Origin: Enterobacillus tribolii
GTDB lineage: Bacteria > Pseudomonadota > Gammaproteobacteria > Enterobacterales > Enterobacteriaceae
Reading direction: 5' to 3'
DNA: 64,000 nt
Assembly (NCBI RefSeq): GCF_003363015.1
Contig: NZ_QRAP01000001.1
Span: 295,162-359,161, forward strand
The notes beneath the pieces were generated by a model. It was not told the DNA's origin, did not search any database, and saw nothing but the letters and a program-made list of their open reading frames with translations. Made by a program: the position numbers and the translations under genes. This document shows, piece by piece, positions 18,427-28,428 of this stretch (positions are counted from its first letter, which is position 1; each line of letters begins with the position of its first letter).

Positions 18427-19953
18427 TTAAACGGTGGCGTCGGCGTTCTTCATCATCCGGCGCATGGGGACGATCAACAGCGCCAGTACCGCGGCGCAAA
18501 TCACCAGCGCGATGCTGCAACGGGCGAACAGATCAGGCAGGTTATCGAGCTGGTCGGCCTTAACGTGCCCGCCGATCAAGCCAGCAGCGAGGTTGCCCAG
18601 CGAGCTGGCGCAGAACCACAGGCCCATCACCTGACCGCGCATCCGGTCCGGCGCCAGCAGCGTCATGGTCGCCAGGCCGATCGGGCTGAGGCAAAGCTCA
18701 CCCAGGGTCAGCAGCAAAATGCTGCCGGTCAGCCAGAACGGCGAAACGCTTTGCTGGGTGCTCAGCACCTGCTGGGCGGCCAGAATCATTAATCCGAAAC
18801 CGGCGGCGGCGAACAGAATGCCGATAACGAACTTCACCATGCTGCCGGGCTGCATATTGCGACGCCCCAGCGCCGGCCACAGCCAGCTGAATACCGGCGC
18901 CAGGATGATGATGAACAGCGCATTCAGCGACTGGAACCAAACGGTGGGAATTTCAAAACCGCCCAACTGACGGTTGGTGTAATCATGTGCAAACAGGTTG
19001 AACGACGTCGGCTTCTGTTCAAAAGCGGACCAGAAGAACGCGGCGGAAACCAGCAGGATAAAGCACACCAGCAGGCGGGCGCGCTCCCCGGAATCCAGAC
19101 CGGCAAAGAAGAACAGGTAGACGAAATACAGCGTTACGCTGACGGCGATTACGTACACCATGGTGCTGGCGACCAGTACCGGGCTGAACGGCAGGAGTCC
19201 GGAACTGATCAGCAGGATAGCGGCGACAATCACGACGGCGCATATACCAACCCAAAAACCGACGTTACGGCGTTCCACCACCGGCTTATTCCAGCTGGAG
19301 GCCATACCGACCTCCCGGTCATAGCGGCGCATGGAGGGCACCGCGAAGAAGCGGAAAATCAGCAGGGCGACCAGCATCCCCAGCCCGCCGATGCCGAAGC
19401 CCCAGTGCCAGCCCTGTACGCCGACCAGCCAGCCGGTGATCAGCGGCGCGATGAACGAACCGATGTTGATCCCCATGTAAAACAGCGAAAATCCGCCGTC
19501 GCGGCGGTCGTCGCCGTCTTTGTACAGGGTGCCGACCATCACGGAGATACAGGTTTTAAACAGCCCGGTACCGCAGACGATCAGAACCAGGCCGGAGAAG
19601 AACAGGGTGCTTCCCCACAGGGCGGAAAGCGCGATGGAGAGGTGGCCCAGCGCGATCAGAATAGAGCCGTACCACACGGCGCGACGCTGGCCGAGCCAGT
19701 TGTCCGCCAGCCAGCCGCCGGGCAGGGCCGCCAGATACATACTCCCGGCAAAAATCCCGACGACGGCGGAGGCGTCTTCGCGGGGGATGCCCATGCCGCC
19801 TTCAAAAACGCTGGCCGCCATGAACAGGATCAGCAGCGGACGAATGCCGTAAAAAGAGAAACGCTCCCACATTTCAGTGAAGAACAACGATCCGAGCGGA
19901 TAAGGATGACCGAAAAAAGTACGCCCTTTAGAGGCATTGGCAGAGGTTTGCAT
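18427..19953 (-). CDS. Proton-dependent oligopeptide transporter (POT/PTR2 family)
   Basis: 508-aa inner-membrane symporter for di- and tripeptides with about 14 hydrophobic segments. The POT signature is clear: TEMWERFSFYG near residues 26-36 (ExxER proton-coupling motif) and FYMGINIGSFIAPLI (PTR2 motif). The N-terminal GHPYPLGSLFFTEMWERF block is closer to the DtpT-like branch than to E. coli DtpA or DtpB, so no symbol is assigned. It has its own upstream region of over 500 bp. Confidence 0.9.
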   Translation of the reverse strand: MQTSANASKGRTFFGHPYPLGSLFFTEMWERFSFYGIRPLLILFMAASVFEGGMGIPREDASAVVGIFAGSMYLAALPGGWLADNWLGQRRAVWYGSILIALGHLSIALSALWGSTLFFSGLVLIVCGTGLFKTCISVMVGTLYKDGDDRRDGGFSLFYMGINIGSFIAPLITGWLVGVQGWHWGFGIGGLGMLVALLIFRFFAVPSMRRYDREVGMASSWNKPVVERRNVGFWVGICAVVIVAAILLISSGLLPFSPVLVASTMVYVIAVSVTLYFVYLFFFAGLDSGERARLLVCFILLVSAAFFWSAFEQKPTSFNLFAHDYTNRQLGGFEIPTVWFQSLNALFIIILAPVFSWLWPALGRRNMQPGSMVKFVIGILFAAAGFGLMILAAQQVLSTQQSVSPFWLTGSILLLTLGELCLSPIGLATMTLLAPDRMRGQVMGLWFCASSLGNLAAGLIGGHVKADQLDNLPDLFARCSIALVICAAVLALLIVPMRRMMKNADATV

Positions 19954-20495
19954 GTTGTGATCCCATCAGCCGCCCGCGGGGAACTGCCGCAGGCGATGGT
20001 TAAAGAAAAAATCGATAGTCTAATCCATTGTAATATAGTGCTTTTTGCACGATTGACGGCTGTTTGGCGCCAGAAGACTAACTTGTTGCCTTAAAGGCAG
20101 GTTTTGGAAACTATCACACTTAGGCGTGTCCGGTCATCTGTTTATCATTTTAATTGGCTTTTTGTTAGCTGTTTTTTAGGGATATGTGATGAAAGGTGCA
20201 ACAAAGGTGGTGAAAAAGTCGACCTTCCTCCGATTTCCTGCATTTTATCCTGCCTCCGCACGCGGGTGCGTTGACATCGGCTGTTGAACAGGGCGTACTT
20301 GCGTGTCGTAACCCCAAGAAAAATCTCAAACCGATATCCCGGTTAAGTTATGAAAGACCGCCTTACAGCGCGAAACATAATTGTTGTTGTATCAATGAGC
20401 TGGACAATTTCTTATGGAGAGAGAACGCCTGATCCCAGGACGGTGCCGTTGATCATACCTGTCAAGTGATTGTTATAGTAATTGAGTGAACGTAT
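19954..20495. other. Long intergenic region between divergent transporter and unknown exported-protein genes
   Basis: 542 bp with no convincing gene on either strand. It is AT-rich around 20000-20200, where the minus-strand promoter of the peptide transporter must lie. A small inverted repeat TGCCTT/AAGGCA occurs around 20086-20098. The stretch 20190-20400 has short ATG-started frames without a ribosome site. An unseen small RNA gene here is possible but not supported. Confidence 0.4.
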
Positions 20496-20960
20496 ATGAA
20501 AGCCTCCTCCCTGTTTTTCCTTCTCGCCGTGAGCGTTGCTCCGTACGCCAATGCCCAAACCGATGCCTCTGCTGCGGTGTCTGCGCCGGATGAGGCGCAG
20601 CCTGCATCCCCATTGTCCGCAGAGGGAACGCGTTACCAGCAGGCGCTGAAACTGGGTTTTTATCACGAAGCCTATCAGCGTTGCAGCCAGGGCAGCGAGC
20701 TGTCTGAGTGGATGAGCGTGACCAGCCAAAGCCTGGCCGGAAGCGCCTCCGCGCGGCAAAGCGGCAGGCTGACGGATTTGTTGTATCAGGAAATGGCGGG
20801 CGCCGCGTTGGGCCTCGCTATGCAACAGGATAGCGACGGCAATCGCTGCACGATGGCGGGAGAAGCCTACCGTCAACTGCGCAATGCGGATACGGCCGGC
20901 GCGATGAAGTCGTTCTTCGGCATTGATATGGCGGCGCTTGACGCCGGAAAGGCATCCTGA
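20496..20960 (+). CDS. Putative periplasmic protein, function unknown
   Basis: 154 aa with a classical signal peptide (MKASSLFFLLAVSVAPYANA, cleavage after ANA near residue 20). The mature N terminus is an Ala/Pro/Ser-rich linker, then a mostly helical domain with two cysteines (QRCSQGSE and NRCTMAGE) that could pair. No family recognised. It is followed after 6 bp by a lipoprotein gene in the same direction, so the two probably form an operon acting in the envelope. Confidence 0.7.
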   Translation: MKASSLFFLLAVSVAPYANAQTDASAAVSAPDEAQPASPLSAEGTRYQQALKLGFYHEAYQRCSQGSELSEWMSVTSQSLAGSASARQSGRLTDLLYQEMAGAALGLAMQQDSDGNRCTMAGEAYRQLRNADTAGAMKSFFGIDMAALDAGKAS

Positions 20961-20966
20961 GTTTGA

Positions 20967-21461
20967 ATGAAACGTAAAACACGTTTGATCCTGCCGTTGT
21001 TTGTCAGCCTGGGGCTGGCCGGATGCAGCGCCAAAATGCCGGTATCGCCCGCAAATCCCGCCTCCGCGCTCAGCGAGAGCCAACTGCGGCAAAAAATACA
21101 AACTACCCATGATCGCCTTCTAACGTTTCGTGCGGCAGAGCGTGCCTGTAAGTCAGAGGGTCTTCCCAGCTCCAGTGCGCAGAGCAGCGAGGAGTGGCTG
21201 TTGTCGTTGCAGGATGAAAAGCGCCGTGCACAGCGTGATGCGGATATCGTGCGCGGTGCGGCTCTGGAGCATGAGCTGGCGCAGTTCAGGCAGGGCGTCA
21301 GTTTGCTTGCGGACTGGATTGCGCGGGGGAAAATGCGTCAGGGGTGTTTGTTCTATGCAGACCAGGAAAAGTCCGTCGCCCGGACGCTGCAAAACCTGCA
21401 GGCGGAGCTTGCGCGCCGCGCAGAGCAGGCGACGGATATCGCTGCTAATCGGCCTTCGTAG
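20967..21461 (+). CDS. Putative lipoprotein, function unknown
   Basis: 164 aa with lipobox LAGC (Cys20) after a short signal peptide. The mature part is strongly helical and charged ([33 protein letters not shown]), suggesting coiled-coil or helical-bundle structure, with cysteines in ERACKSE and RQGCLFY. Six bp after the preceding exported-protein gene. Its 3' end overlaps the convergent mdtG gene by 17 bp. Confidence 0.7.
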   Translation: MKRKTRLILPLFVSLGLAGCSAKMPVSPANPASALSESQLRQKIQTTHDRLLTFRAAERACKSEGLPSSSAQSSEEWLLSLQDEKRRAQRDADIVRGAALEHELAQFRQGVSLLADWIARGKMRQGCLFYADQEKSVARTLQNLQAELARRAEQATDIAANRPS

Positions 21462-22686
21462 CCTTCACGCGCCGGCGGGCCAGAAACCAGTACGAGTAGA
21501 CGGCGTTGCAGGAGACGACGATGGCCGTCGCGAGGAATACGGCGCGAAAGCCCCAGCCGGCAGCGACCACCGATCCAAGCAGTGGGCCGCTGACGTTACC
21601 GATATCGCGGAATGCCTGGTTGTAGCTGAAAATGCGTCCGGCGACCTGATTGCTGCTGTTGTACAGCAACAGCGCCTGTACGGCGGGGAGCAGCGCGCCG
21701 TCCGCCGCGCCGAGCAAAAAGCGCAGAACGGCCAGCTGCCACGGATTTTGTACCAGCGACATCGGGAGCAGTACCAGAATGGAAAATATCAGCATGGCGA
21801 TCAGGATACGTTCCGGCCCGATGCGATCGCCCAGTCTGCCGAGGCGTGGCGCGCTGATCAGGGCCGCCACGCCGGGCACGGAGGCGATGAAGCCGCTGAT
21901 AAACGCCAGATTATTCGTTGCTCCGGACAGTTCGCGTACGTAGAGCGTCAGAATGGGCGCGATGGAGCCGGTAGCGACCTGGATTATCAGGGTAGTCACA
22001 AATAACCCCAGCACCAGCCGCGGTTTTTGCAGCGAGGCAAAAACCTGACGGGCGTTCATCACGTCTTTTTTGGGGACCGGCGTGAAATCCTCTTTAACCG
22101 CGTACAGCGTTAACACGAAGCACAGAAACAGCACGCTGGCGGTGATGAAAAACACCATGCGCAGGCCGTAATGGTCTGCCAGCAAACCACCAATTACCGG
22201 GCCGAGCAGCGCGCCGCTGACGGCACCGGTCGATAACGTCCCCAGCGCCCAACCGCTGCGGCCGCGCGGCACCTGCGTCGCAATCAGGGCGTTGGCGTTG
22301 GGCACGAAGCCGCCCAGCAAGCCGAGCAGGGCGCGCAGAAACAGCAATTGCCAGACGTTCTGCGCCATGCCGATCAAAACCATCACAATAGCCATGCCCA
22401 GCGCGGAGCGCAGCAGCATCAGTTTGCGCCCGCGCCGGTCGGCAAGCCCGCCCCAAAAGGGCGACGCCAGCGCGGAAAACAGGAAAGTGATGCTGAAGAC
22501 CAGCCCCGACCACAGGTTGAGTGCCTGGTGATCGGTGATACCGAGTTGTTCGACGTAAAGCGGCAGAAAAGGCATAACCAGACTGAAGGCGGCGCCGGTC
22601 AGAAAACACCCAAACCAGACCACGTACAGGTTACGCCGCCAGTTAACGGATGAGGAGACAACAATGGTTTCGGGACCCGTGGACAT
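21445..22686 (-). CDS. mdtG: Multidrug efflux MFS transporter MdtG
   Basis: 413-aa major facilitator (E. coli MdtG/YceE 408 aa) with 12 predicted membrane segments. The MFS motif A is [13 protein letters not shown] after the second segment, and the repeat-half counterpart is [13 protein letters not shown]. In E. coli it confers fosfomycin and deoxycholate resistance and belongs to the MarA/SoxS/Rob regulon; I could not confirm a marbox here. It lies 113 bp after the DMT transporter gene on the same strand. Confidence 0.93.
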   Translation of the reverse strand: MSTGPETIVVSSSVNWRRNLYVVWFGCFLTGAAFSLVMPFLPLYVEQLGITDHQALNLWSGLVFSITFLFSALASPFWGGLADRRGRKLMLLRSALGMAIVMVLIGMAQNVWQLLFLRALLGLLGGFVPNANALIATQVPRGRSGWALGTLSTGAVSGALLGPVIGGLLADHYGLRMVFFITASVLFLCFVLTLYAVKEDFTPVPKKDVMNARQVFASLQKPRLVLGLFVTTLIIQVATGSIAPILTLYVRELSGATNNLAFISGFIASVPGVAALISAPRLGRLGDRIGPERILIAMLIFSILVLLPMSLVQNPWQLAVLRFLLGAADGALLPAVQALLLYNSSNQVAGRIFSYNQAFRDIGNVSGPLLGSVVAAGWGFRAVFLATAIVVSCNAVYSYWFLARRRVKATKAD

Positions 22687-22799
22687 GAAATAACCTGTTA
22701 CTCGCAGGCATAACCTGCTGAACCCTTTTGGATGTGATTGTTAGCCTTAAAATTATGTTCCTGAATCTGATGTATTACAAATGAAACAACCCTTTAGTA

Positions 22800-23750
22800 T
22801 TACACAGGTGAATGTGGCCGCCGCCGGCGAAAACGGCTGAACGGCGCCAGGCTGTGGGCAATCATGCCGATAATGATAAGCCCGATGCCAATCAAGGCCA
22901 GCGGGGAAGGAAATGGCGCATGCAGCCAAAGCCGTTCGCCCAGAACGGCAAACAACACTTCGCCGGACTGCGTGGCCTCAACCGCGGCCAGCCGCGCCGG
23001 ATCGTGGCGCACCCGGTTGGTGGCGGCAAAAAACAGCAGCGTGGCGATCACGCCGGAAAACAGGGCGACCCAGAAGGATTGTTCCAGTTGCATCACGGAG
23101 GGCGGCCCGCTGCGCCACCAGGCGACGGCGGAGAGCAGAAGCCAGAAAGGCAGGCTGGCGAGCGTCATGTTCAGCACGCGTTGCAGGGTATTGATGTCCT
23201 GATGGCAGATCTGCATCATTTTGCGGTTGCCCAGCGGGTACATAAATGCCGCGAGCAGCACCGGCAGCAGGCAGCCCAACGCCAGCCAGGGGCTGATTTG
23301 CGTCGCCTGTTGCCACAGCAGCAGGGCGATGCCGCATAAGATCAGCAGCGACCAGCGCAATCCGCGCCAGGGAATAGCAGCCCGGCGCCCTTGCTGCTTC
23401 GGCGTCAGCCAGGGGATCAGCAGGGAGCCGGCGACGATGGTGATTTGCCAGGTGCCGGCAATCAGCCATCCCGGACCGTAGGCGGCGGCGAGTGTCAGCG
23501 GCGCGTAGAACAGACCAAAGCCCACCGTACTCCAGACCAGATAGCCGCGCCAGTGGCGGCGCAGATGGCACAGTGAAGCACGCAGTTGGCCGCGCAGGGC
23601 GACCAGCGCCAGCAGCATGGGCGCCATCAGAATAAAACGCAGCGCGGCGCTCCACATCCAGCTCCCGCCTTCCAGCTCCATCGCACGGTTGAGGATGAAG
23701 GTAAACGCAAAAAAGAAAGAGGCGGCCAGGCCATAAACAATTGCGGTCAT
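22800..23750 (-). CDS. DMT-superfamily efflux transporter (multidrug resistance type)
   Basis: 316-aa inner-membrane protein with about ten hydrophobic segments arranged as two five-helix halves, as in EamA-like drug/metabolite transporters. It begins MTAIVYGLAASFFFAFTF and ends with a basic tail. The second half holds VEATQSGEVLFAVLGE, typical of the putative multidrug-resistance efflux family. Substrate unknown. Confidence 0.8.
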   Translation of the reverse strand: MTAIVYGLAASFFFAFTFILNRAMELEGGSWMWSAALRFILMAPMLLALVALRGQLRASLCHLRRHWRGYLVWSTVGFGLFYAPLTLAAAYGPGWLIAGTWQITIVAGSLLIPWLTPKQQGRRAAIPWRGLRWSLLILCGIALLLWQQATQISPWLALGCLLPVLLAAFMYPLGNRKMMQICHQDINTLQRVLNMTLASLPFWLLLSAVAWWRSGPPSVMQLEQSFWVALFSGVIATLLFFAATNRVRHDPARLAAVEATQSGEVLFAVLGERLWLHAPFPSPLALIGIGLIIIGMIAHSLAPFSRFRRRRPHSPV

Positions 23751-23925
23751 TTCGGGTCCTTATGTCGACCGGGTGAAAAGGGGGAAAGAAGTCATGCGGC
23801 GCGTGACTTTTATCATACCTTTTACCCTGCGCCAACGCATTTTAACCTTACGGTTTGCGGGTGGTATCTGTGGCGCTGAACCGTGATAATCGCGCTTTAC
23901 TCTCACCGATGGAAGTATGAACACC

Positions 23926-24975
23926 ATGCCAGTGTTACATAACCGGGTATCCAATCAGGCGCTGAAGGCGCGCATGCTGGCGGAAACCGAGCCGCGCACC
24001 ACAGTCTCTTTTTACAAATATTGCCGTATTGACGAGCCGCAGGCGCTGCGCGATGTGCTGTATCTTGCCTTTACCCCGCTGGCGGTTTTTGGCCGCATTT
24101 ACATTGCCGGGGAAGGCATCAATGCCCAAATCAGCGTGCCGCAAAGCCGTTTTGAGCAGTTTCGCACCACGCTGTATCAGGCCCATCCCGCATTTGACGG
24201 CCTGCGGCTGAACGTGGCGCTTGAGGATGACGGCAAATCATTCTGGGTGCTGAGGATGAAAGTCCGCGATCGCATCGTGGCGGACGGCATTGTCGATGCG
24301 ACGTTCGACCCGTCCGATGTCGGCGGCTATTTGCGGGCGGAAGAGGTTAATGCGCTGGTGGACGATCCCGGCGCGGTGTTCGTGGACATGCGCAATCATT
24401 ATGAGTATGAGGTCGGCCATTTCGACAACGCGCTGGAAGTGCCCTCCGATACCTTCCGCGAACAGTTGCCGATGGCGGTGGAGATGTTGGAAACGTCACG
24501 CGATAAAAAAATCGTGATGTACTGCACCGGCGGCATCCGCTGCGAAAAAGCCAGCGCCTATCTGCGTCATCACGGCTTTCCTCATGTCTATCACGTTGAA
24601 GGCGGCATCATTGAGTATACCCGCCGGGCGCGGGAGCTGGGGTTGCCGGTTCGCTTCAGCGGGAAGAACTTCGTGTTTGACGAACGGCTGGGCGAACGGA
24701 TCACCGACGACGTGCTTGCCCACTGCCATCAGTGCGGCGCCTCATGCGACACGCATACCAACTGCCGTAATGCGGGATGTCATCTGCTGTTTATCCAGTG
24801 CCCTGCGTGCGCGGAAAAATATCAGGGCTGTTGCAGCCCGGAATGCGCACAGGAGCTGGATTTACCGGCGGATGAACAGAAAGCGCGCCGCGCCGGGCGG
24901 GAAGCGGAAATGAAGATATTCAACAAGTCCCGCCACCGGCCGCTGCGTATGCGCATTCCCGGCAAAGAGGCGTAG
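23926..24975 (+). CDS. trhO: tRNA uridine-34 hydroxylase TrhO (YceA)
   Basis: 349-aa rhodanese-domain enzyme that makes 5-hydroxyuridine at the wobble position of certain tRNAs with molecular oxygen. The N-terminal acylphosphatase-like domain contains [10 protein letters not shown]. The rhodanese domain has [13 protein letters not shown] and the catalytic cysteine loop [12 protein letters not shown]-terminal Cys-rich segment ([27 protein letters not shown]) may bind zinc. I prefer the ATG at 23926 (MPVLHNR as in E. coli), ten bases after GGAAG; the ATG at 23917 is too close. It abuts the convergent UbiB-like gene with no gap. Confidence 0.94.
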   Translation: MPVLHNRVSNQALKARMLAETEPRTTVSFYKYCRIDEPQALRDVLYLAFTPLAVFGRIYIAGEGINAQISVPQSRFEQFRTTLYQAHPAFDGLRLNVALEDDGKSFWVLRMKVRDRIVADGIVDATFDPSDVGGYLRAEEVNALVDDPGAVFVDMRNHYEYEVGHFDNALEVPSDTFREQLPMAVEMLETSRDKKIVMYCTGGIRCEKASAYLRHHGFPHVYHVEGGIIEYTRRARELGLPVRFSGKNFVFDERLGERITDDVLAHCHQCGASCDTHTNCRNAGCHLLFIQCPACAEKYQGCCSPECAQELDLPADEQKARRAGREAEMKIFNKSRHRPLRMRIPGKEA

Positions 24976-26613
24976 TCAGCGGCGCAGGCGCCACAGCAGC
25001 ATAATGATGCCGCCGGTTACGATACTCAGGCAAATCAGCGGGAAAACCGGAATGCCGAACACCCGCAGGGGCTGCTCCAGCAGCCATGGCGCCAGCCCGA
25101 GGGCAAACGCCGCGGTGACGATGGCGATCGCCAGCAGGGAGGCGCTGCGTTCCAGGGAACGCCCCAGTTCAGACAGGTTTTTTACGTCGAGATCGGCATG
25201 CAGCTTGCCGTGTTGCAGGCGGCGCAGCAGCAGCGTCAGGGTTTGCGGCAGTTCTTCGCCCGCCTCAATCAGTTCGCTGCCGAAACGCACGGCCCGCTGA
25301 CGGGAGGCGTTTAATCCGTGGCGTTGCAGAACGCTGCGGCGCAGGAACGGGCTGAGCGTGCCGATGATGTCGAACGCCGGATCGATGCGGCGCAGCACGC
25401 CGTCGGCGGTGATCAGCGCCTTGAACAGCAGCACCAGATCGGCGGGCAGCGCCAGCCGGTAGTCGCGGGCGATGGTCAGCATAGTAAGCAGGGCATGGCC
25501 GAGTTGCAGCGTGCCCGGCCCCACGCGCCCCAGGAAGTCCTGTGCGGCCATTTCCAGCGTGGAGACGTCAGGGACCCCGTCTTCATTCCACTTAATCAAT
25601 ACGCCGACCAGGCCTTCCGTCTCACGGCGGCTCAGCGCCTGCATCATCAGTAAAAGCTGGTTGCGGCGGCTGATCGAGAGATGGCCGACCATACCGAAGT
25701 CAATAAAGGCCACCCGGTTGCCTTCCAGCGCCATCAGATTACCGGCGTGGGGATCGGCATGATAAAGGCGATCGGTGAACACCATCTGCATAAAGCCGAG
25801 CGCGCCGCGCCTTGCCAGCTCCGGTCCGTCGAACCCGGCGTCGGCCAGTTGGCGGTGATCGCGCGGCGCTGTGCCGGGCAGGTACTCTTGTACCAGCAGG
25901 GTTTGCGAACTGTATTGCGGCCAGATGCGGGGAATGCGGATATCGGGCCGGTTACGGAAATTTTCCCCGACTTTTTGGGTGTTGGCGGCTTCATGCCGCA
26001 GGTCCAGCTCCTGGTTCAGCGCGGTCGTGAGCTGGCGGATGAGCTGGGTCGGGCGAAAGTGCGCCAGCGCGGGGCTTTGCTGTTCGATAAACTCCGCCAG
26101 CCAGGCCAGCAGGCGCAGATCGGCGGCGATGGTTTTTTCCTGTCCCGGTTTAAGCACTTTGATGACGACCTCTTCGCCGCTGTGCAACTGTGCGCGGTAA
26201 ACCTGCGCCATGGAAGCGCAACCCAGCGGGGCAGGATCAAAGTGATGAAAAACATTTTCCGGCTCGTCGCCGAGCGCGGCGATAAGCTGCTGCCGTACGG
26301 TTTCCCAGGGAACCTGCGCCACGTCGCTGTGCAGTTTTTCCAGCTCCCGCGTCCAGCTTTCGTCCAGCAAGTCGGCACGGGTCGCCAGAATTTGCCCCAG
26401 CTTGATGAACGTGGGGCCTAACGCTTCCAGCGCCTGGCGCAGGCGCTGCGGCTGGCTGTCGGTCTGTGCCTGGGTGGCGGGGAGACGCCTGAACAATGCC
26501 CCTAATCCGAGGACGCGGATCAGATCCTGTAACCCGTAGTTGAGCAACACCCGGCCGATGATGCGTAAACGAACCCGATCGCGGGCGGTGGCATAGACGG
26601 TTTTCAGTAACAT
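24976..26613 (-). CDS. UbiB/ABC1/ADCK-family atypical kinase, paralogue of UbiB
   Basis: 545 aa. The ABC1 hallmarks are present: the KxGQ motif FIKLGQ, Ala-rich loop CASMAQVYRA, the VVIKVLKPG lysine, the HADPHAGN catalytic loop and FIDFGMVGHL. Two C-terminal hydrophobic segments anchor it in the membrane. Genuine enterobacterial UbiB sits in ubiE-ubiJ-ubiB, and its catalytic loop reads HADMHPGN. This gene has neither feature, so it is a second family member. A role in isoprenoid quinone or lipid homeostasis is possible but unproven. Confidence 0.85.
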   Translation of the reverse strand: MLLKTVYATARDRVRLRIIGRVLLNYGLQDLIRVLGLGALFRRLPATQAQTDSQPQRLRQALEALGPTFIKLGQILATRADLLDESWTRELEKLHSDVAQVPWETVRQQLIAALGDEPENVFHHFDPAPLGCASMAQVYRAQLHSGEEVVIKVLKPGQEKTIAADLRLLAWLAEFIEQQSPALAHFRPTQLIRQLTTALNQELDLRHEAANTQKVGENFRNRPDIRIPRIWPQYSSQTLLVQEYLPGTAPRDHRQLADAGFDGPELARRGALGFMQMVFTDRLYHADPHAGNLMALEGNRVAFIDFGMVGHLSISRRNQLLLMMQALSRRETEGLVGVLIKWNEDGVPDVSTLEMAAQDFLGRVGPGTLQLGHALLTMLTIARDYRLALPADLVLLFKALITADGVLRRIDPAFDIIGTLSPFLRRSVLQRHGLNASRQRAVRFGSELIEAGEELPQTLTLLLRRLQHGKLHADLDVKNLSELGRSLERSASLLAIAIVTAAFALGLAPWLLEQPLRVFGIPVFPLICLSIVTGGIIMLLWRLRR

Positions 26614-26681
26614 AGTTCATCCTGTGAAGTACGGAAGGCTCCGCGCCGGTACAGGGTATCTGACCGCGGGAAGGATTGCCG

Positions 26682-28139
26682 TCAGTTGATTCCCATATCC
26701 CGGGCGGTTTCCGCTATAATTTTCAGCGCCTGACGGATGTGCGCCGCGGGCAGCGCGCTGAAGCCGAACAGCAGCATCGGCGTGGCGTTTTGTTGCTGGT
26801 AGGCCCGCTCCGAACCGTTGCAGATGCTGTCCAGGGTTTCAAACCGGACGCCCCGCTGCATGCAGCGCAGGCGCAGGGTATCGGCCTGCCGGGCGTTCAG
26901 CGTGGTTTTCAGCGTCAGATGCAGGCCGGAAGAGGTGCCGAGCAGCGACGAGCCGGGGAAGATCGCCTGCAGCCCCTCACGCAACAGGGCCTGGCGTGAG
27001 GCATATTCCAGCTCCAGACGGCGTAAATGGCGGTGATAGCCCTGATCGTGCATGAAGTCGGCGAGAAACTGCTGATACAGCCAGCTGGCGCCGTGGTTCC
27101 ACAGCGCCTTCAGGTTCAGCAGCGGCTCCACCAGCCGGTCGGGGCAAACCATAAAGCCGATGCGCATCCCCGGGCCGAGCGTTTTGGAGAAGCTGCTCAG
27201 GTAGATCACGTTGTTGGCGTTTTCCAGCGACTTCAGCGCCGGCAACGGTTGGCTGCCATACAGGAAAGTGGTGTCGTAGTCGTCTTCGATGACGTAGGCG
27301 TTGGAGCGCTGGGACCACGCCAGCAGCGCATGGCGCCGTTCCAGCGGCAGCGTGCCGCCGACGGGGTACTGGTGCGACGGCGTGACGTAGGCCAGCGCGC
27401 AGCGCTGTTCCGGCAGCAGATCGGTACGCAGCCCTTCGTCGTCCACCGGAATCGAGTGCAGATGCGGGGTACAGATGCTGAACAGGTTCCAGGCGCCGGA
27501 ATAGCAGGGCGACTCAATGGTCATGTGCTCCTGCGGCGTCAGCAGCAACTGCGCCAGCAGCGCCAGCCCTTCCTGTACGCCGTTGGTGATGATGATGTGC
27601 CCGGCGTCGGTATGAATGCCGCGCGCATTGGCCAGGTACTTGACCAGCTCCTGACGCAGGGAAAGCAATCCGGCCGGCGGATGGTAGCGCGTCATCAGCA
27701 GGTGTTTGCTGTGCGAGGCCTTATTGTTCCAGCTGCGCCAGCGCTGCCAGGGAAACGCCGATTCATCCGGGTTGCCCAGGCTGAAGAACATCGGGCAACT
27801 GACGTCGATATAGGTATCGGGAGCCTGAGTGCGCAGCGGCACCGGCGGATGCGCCAGCTCCGCCTGGGCAGCGCCGTTGCGCGTGGCTTCGACGTGCGAG
27901 GAAAATATCACGTTGTAACCGACGCCGGGTCGGCTGGCGATAAAGCCTTCCTGCACCAGTTTTTCGTAAACCGCGGTAATGGTATTGCGCGATACCTGCA
28001 GCCTGGCGCCCAGTTCCCGGATCGACGGGAGGCGTTCCCCGGTCGTCAGCTCTCCGTTGTGCAGAGCGGTATGGATCTGCTGATAGATTTGTTTTTGCAG
28101 CGACAGCGGATGAGAACGATCAAGATTAAACGACAGCAT
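26682..28139 (-). CDS. MocR/GabR-type PLP-dependent transcriptional regulator
   Basis: 485-aa fusion of an N-terminal GntR winged helix-turn-helix (about residues 5-75; GERLPSIRELGARLQVSRNT) to a fold-type I aminotransferase-like domain. The PLP lysine is in YLSSFSKTLGPGMRIG, with a conserved IEDDYDTTF aspartate before it. MocR proteins often control genes of amino-acid, vitamin B6 or GABA metabolism. I chose the ATG at 28139 (MLSFNLDRSH) over the TTG eight codons upstream. The divergent neighbour tqsA, 289 bp away, may or may not be its target. Confidence 0.9.
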   Translation of the reverse strand: MLSFNLDRSHPLSLQKQIYQQIHTALHNGELTTGERLPSIRELGARLQVSRNTITAVYEKLVQEGFIASRPGVGYNVIFSSHVEATRNGAAQAELAHPPVPLRTQAPDTYIDVSCPMFFSLGNPDESAFPWQRWRSWNNKASHSKHLLMTRYHPPAGLLSLRQELVKYLANARGIHTDAGHIIITNGVQEGLALLAQLLLTPQEHMTIESPCYSGAWNLFSICTPHLHSIPVDDEGLRTDLLPEQRCALAYVTPSHQYPVGGTLPLERRHALLAWSQRSNAYVIEDDYDTTFLYGSQPLPALKSLENANNVIYLSSFSKTLGPGMRIGFMVCPDRLVEPLLNLKALWNHGASWLYQQFLADFMHDQGYHRHLRRLELEYASRQALLREGLQAIFPGSSLLGTSSGLHLTLKTTLNARQADTLRLRCMQRGVRFETLDSICNGSERAYQQQNATPMLLFGFSALPAAHIRQALKIIAETARDMGIN

Positions 28140-28428
28140 GTGATTTCCGGAAACAAGGTACAAAACGGTCGACGCGCAGTATAAATGAATTTGCCAATGG
28201 CGGGCGGGAGAAGCTTAGCATATCCCGCCGGTAAATCAGCCGATTAACATCAGGGAAAGGCGCGCTGTCACCGCCATTGCTCTTCTGCTGTCCGGCGGTA
28301 AAAAACGTAATATTCGTTCAGAAATCATAGATAAAGTGAATGTGCTTGCTGGGCAAGGCCGGGTACGCCAAGTAGAATCACGGATTAACCCTGTGGATTA
28401 CGTCGATCATCATCATTAAGGTTTCTTC

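Noticed and set aside
18985-20094. Plus-strand open frame of 369 codons opposite the POT transporter
   Set aside because: Low-complexity Gln/Asp/Gly composition produced by the reverse complement of a membrane-protein gene; no start signal.
27027-28184. Plus-strand open frame of 385 codons opposite the MocR-type gene
   Set aside because: Shadow of a well-conserved regulator; Arg/Gln-rich and without homology I recognise.
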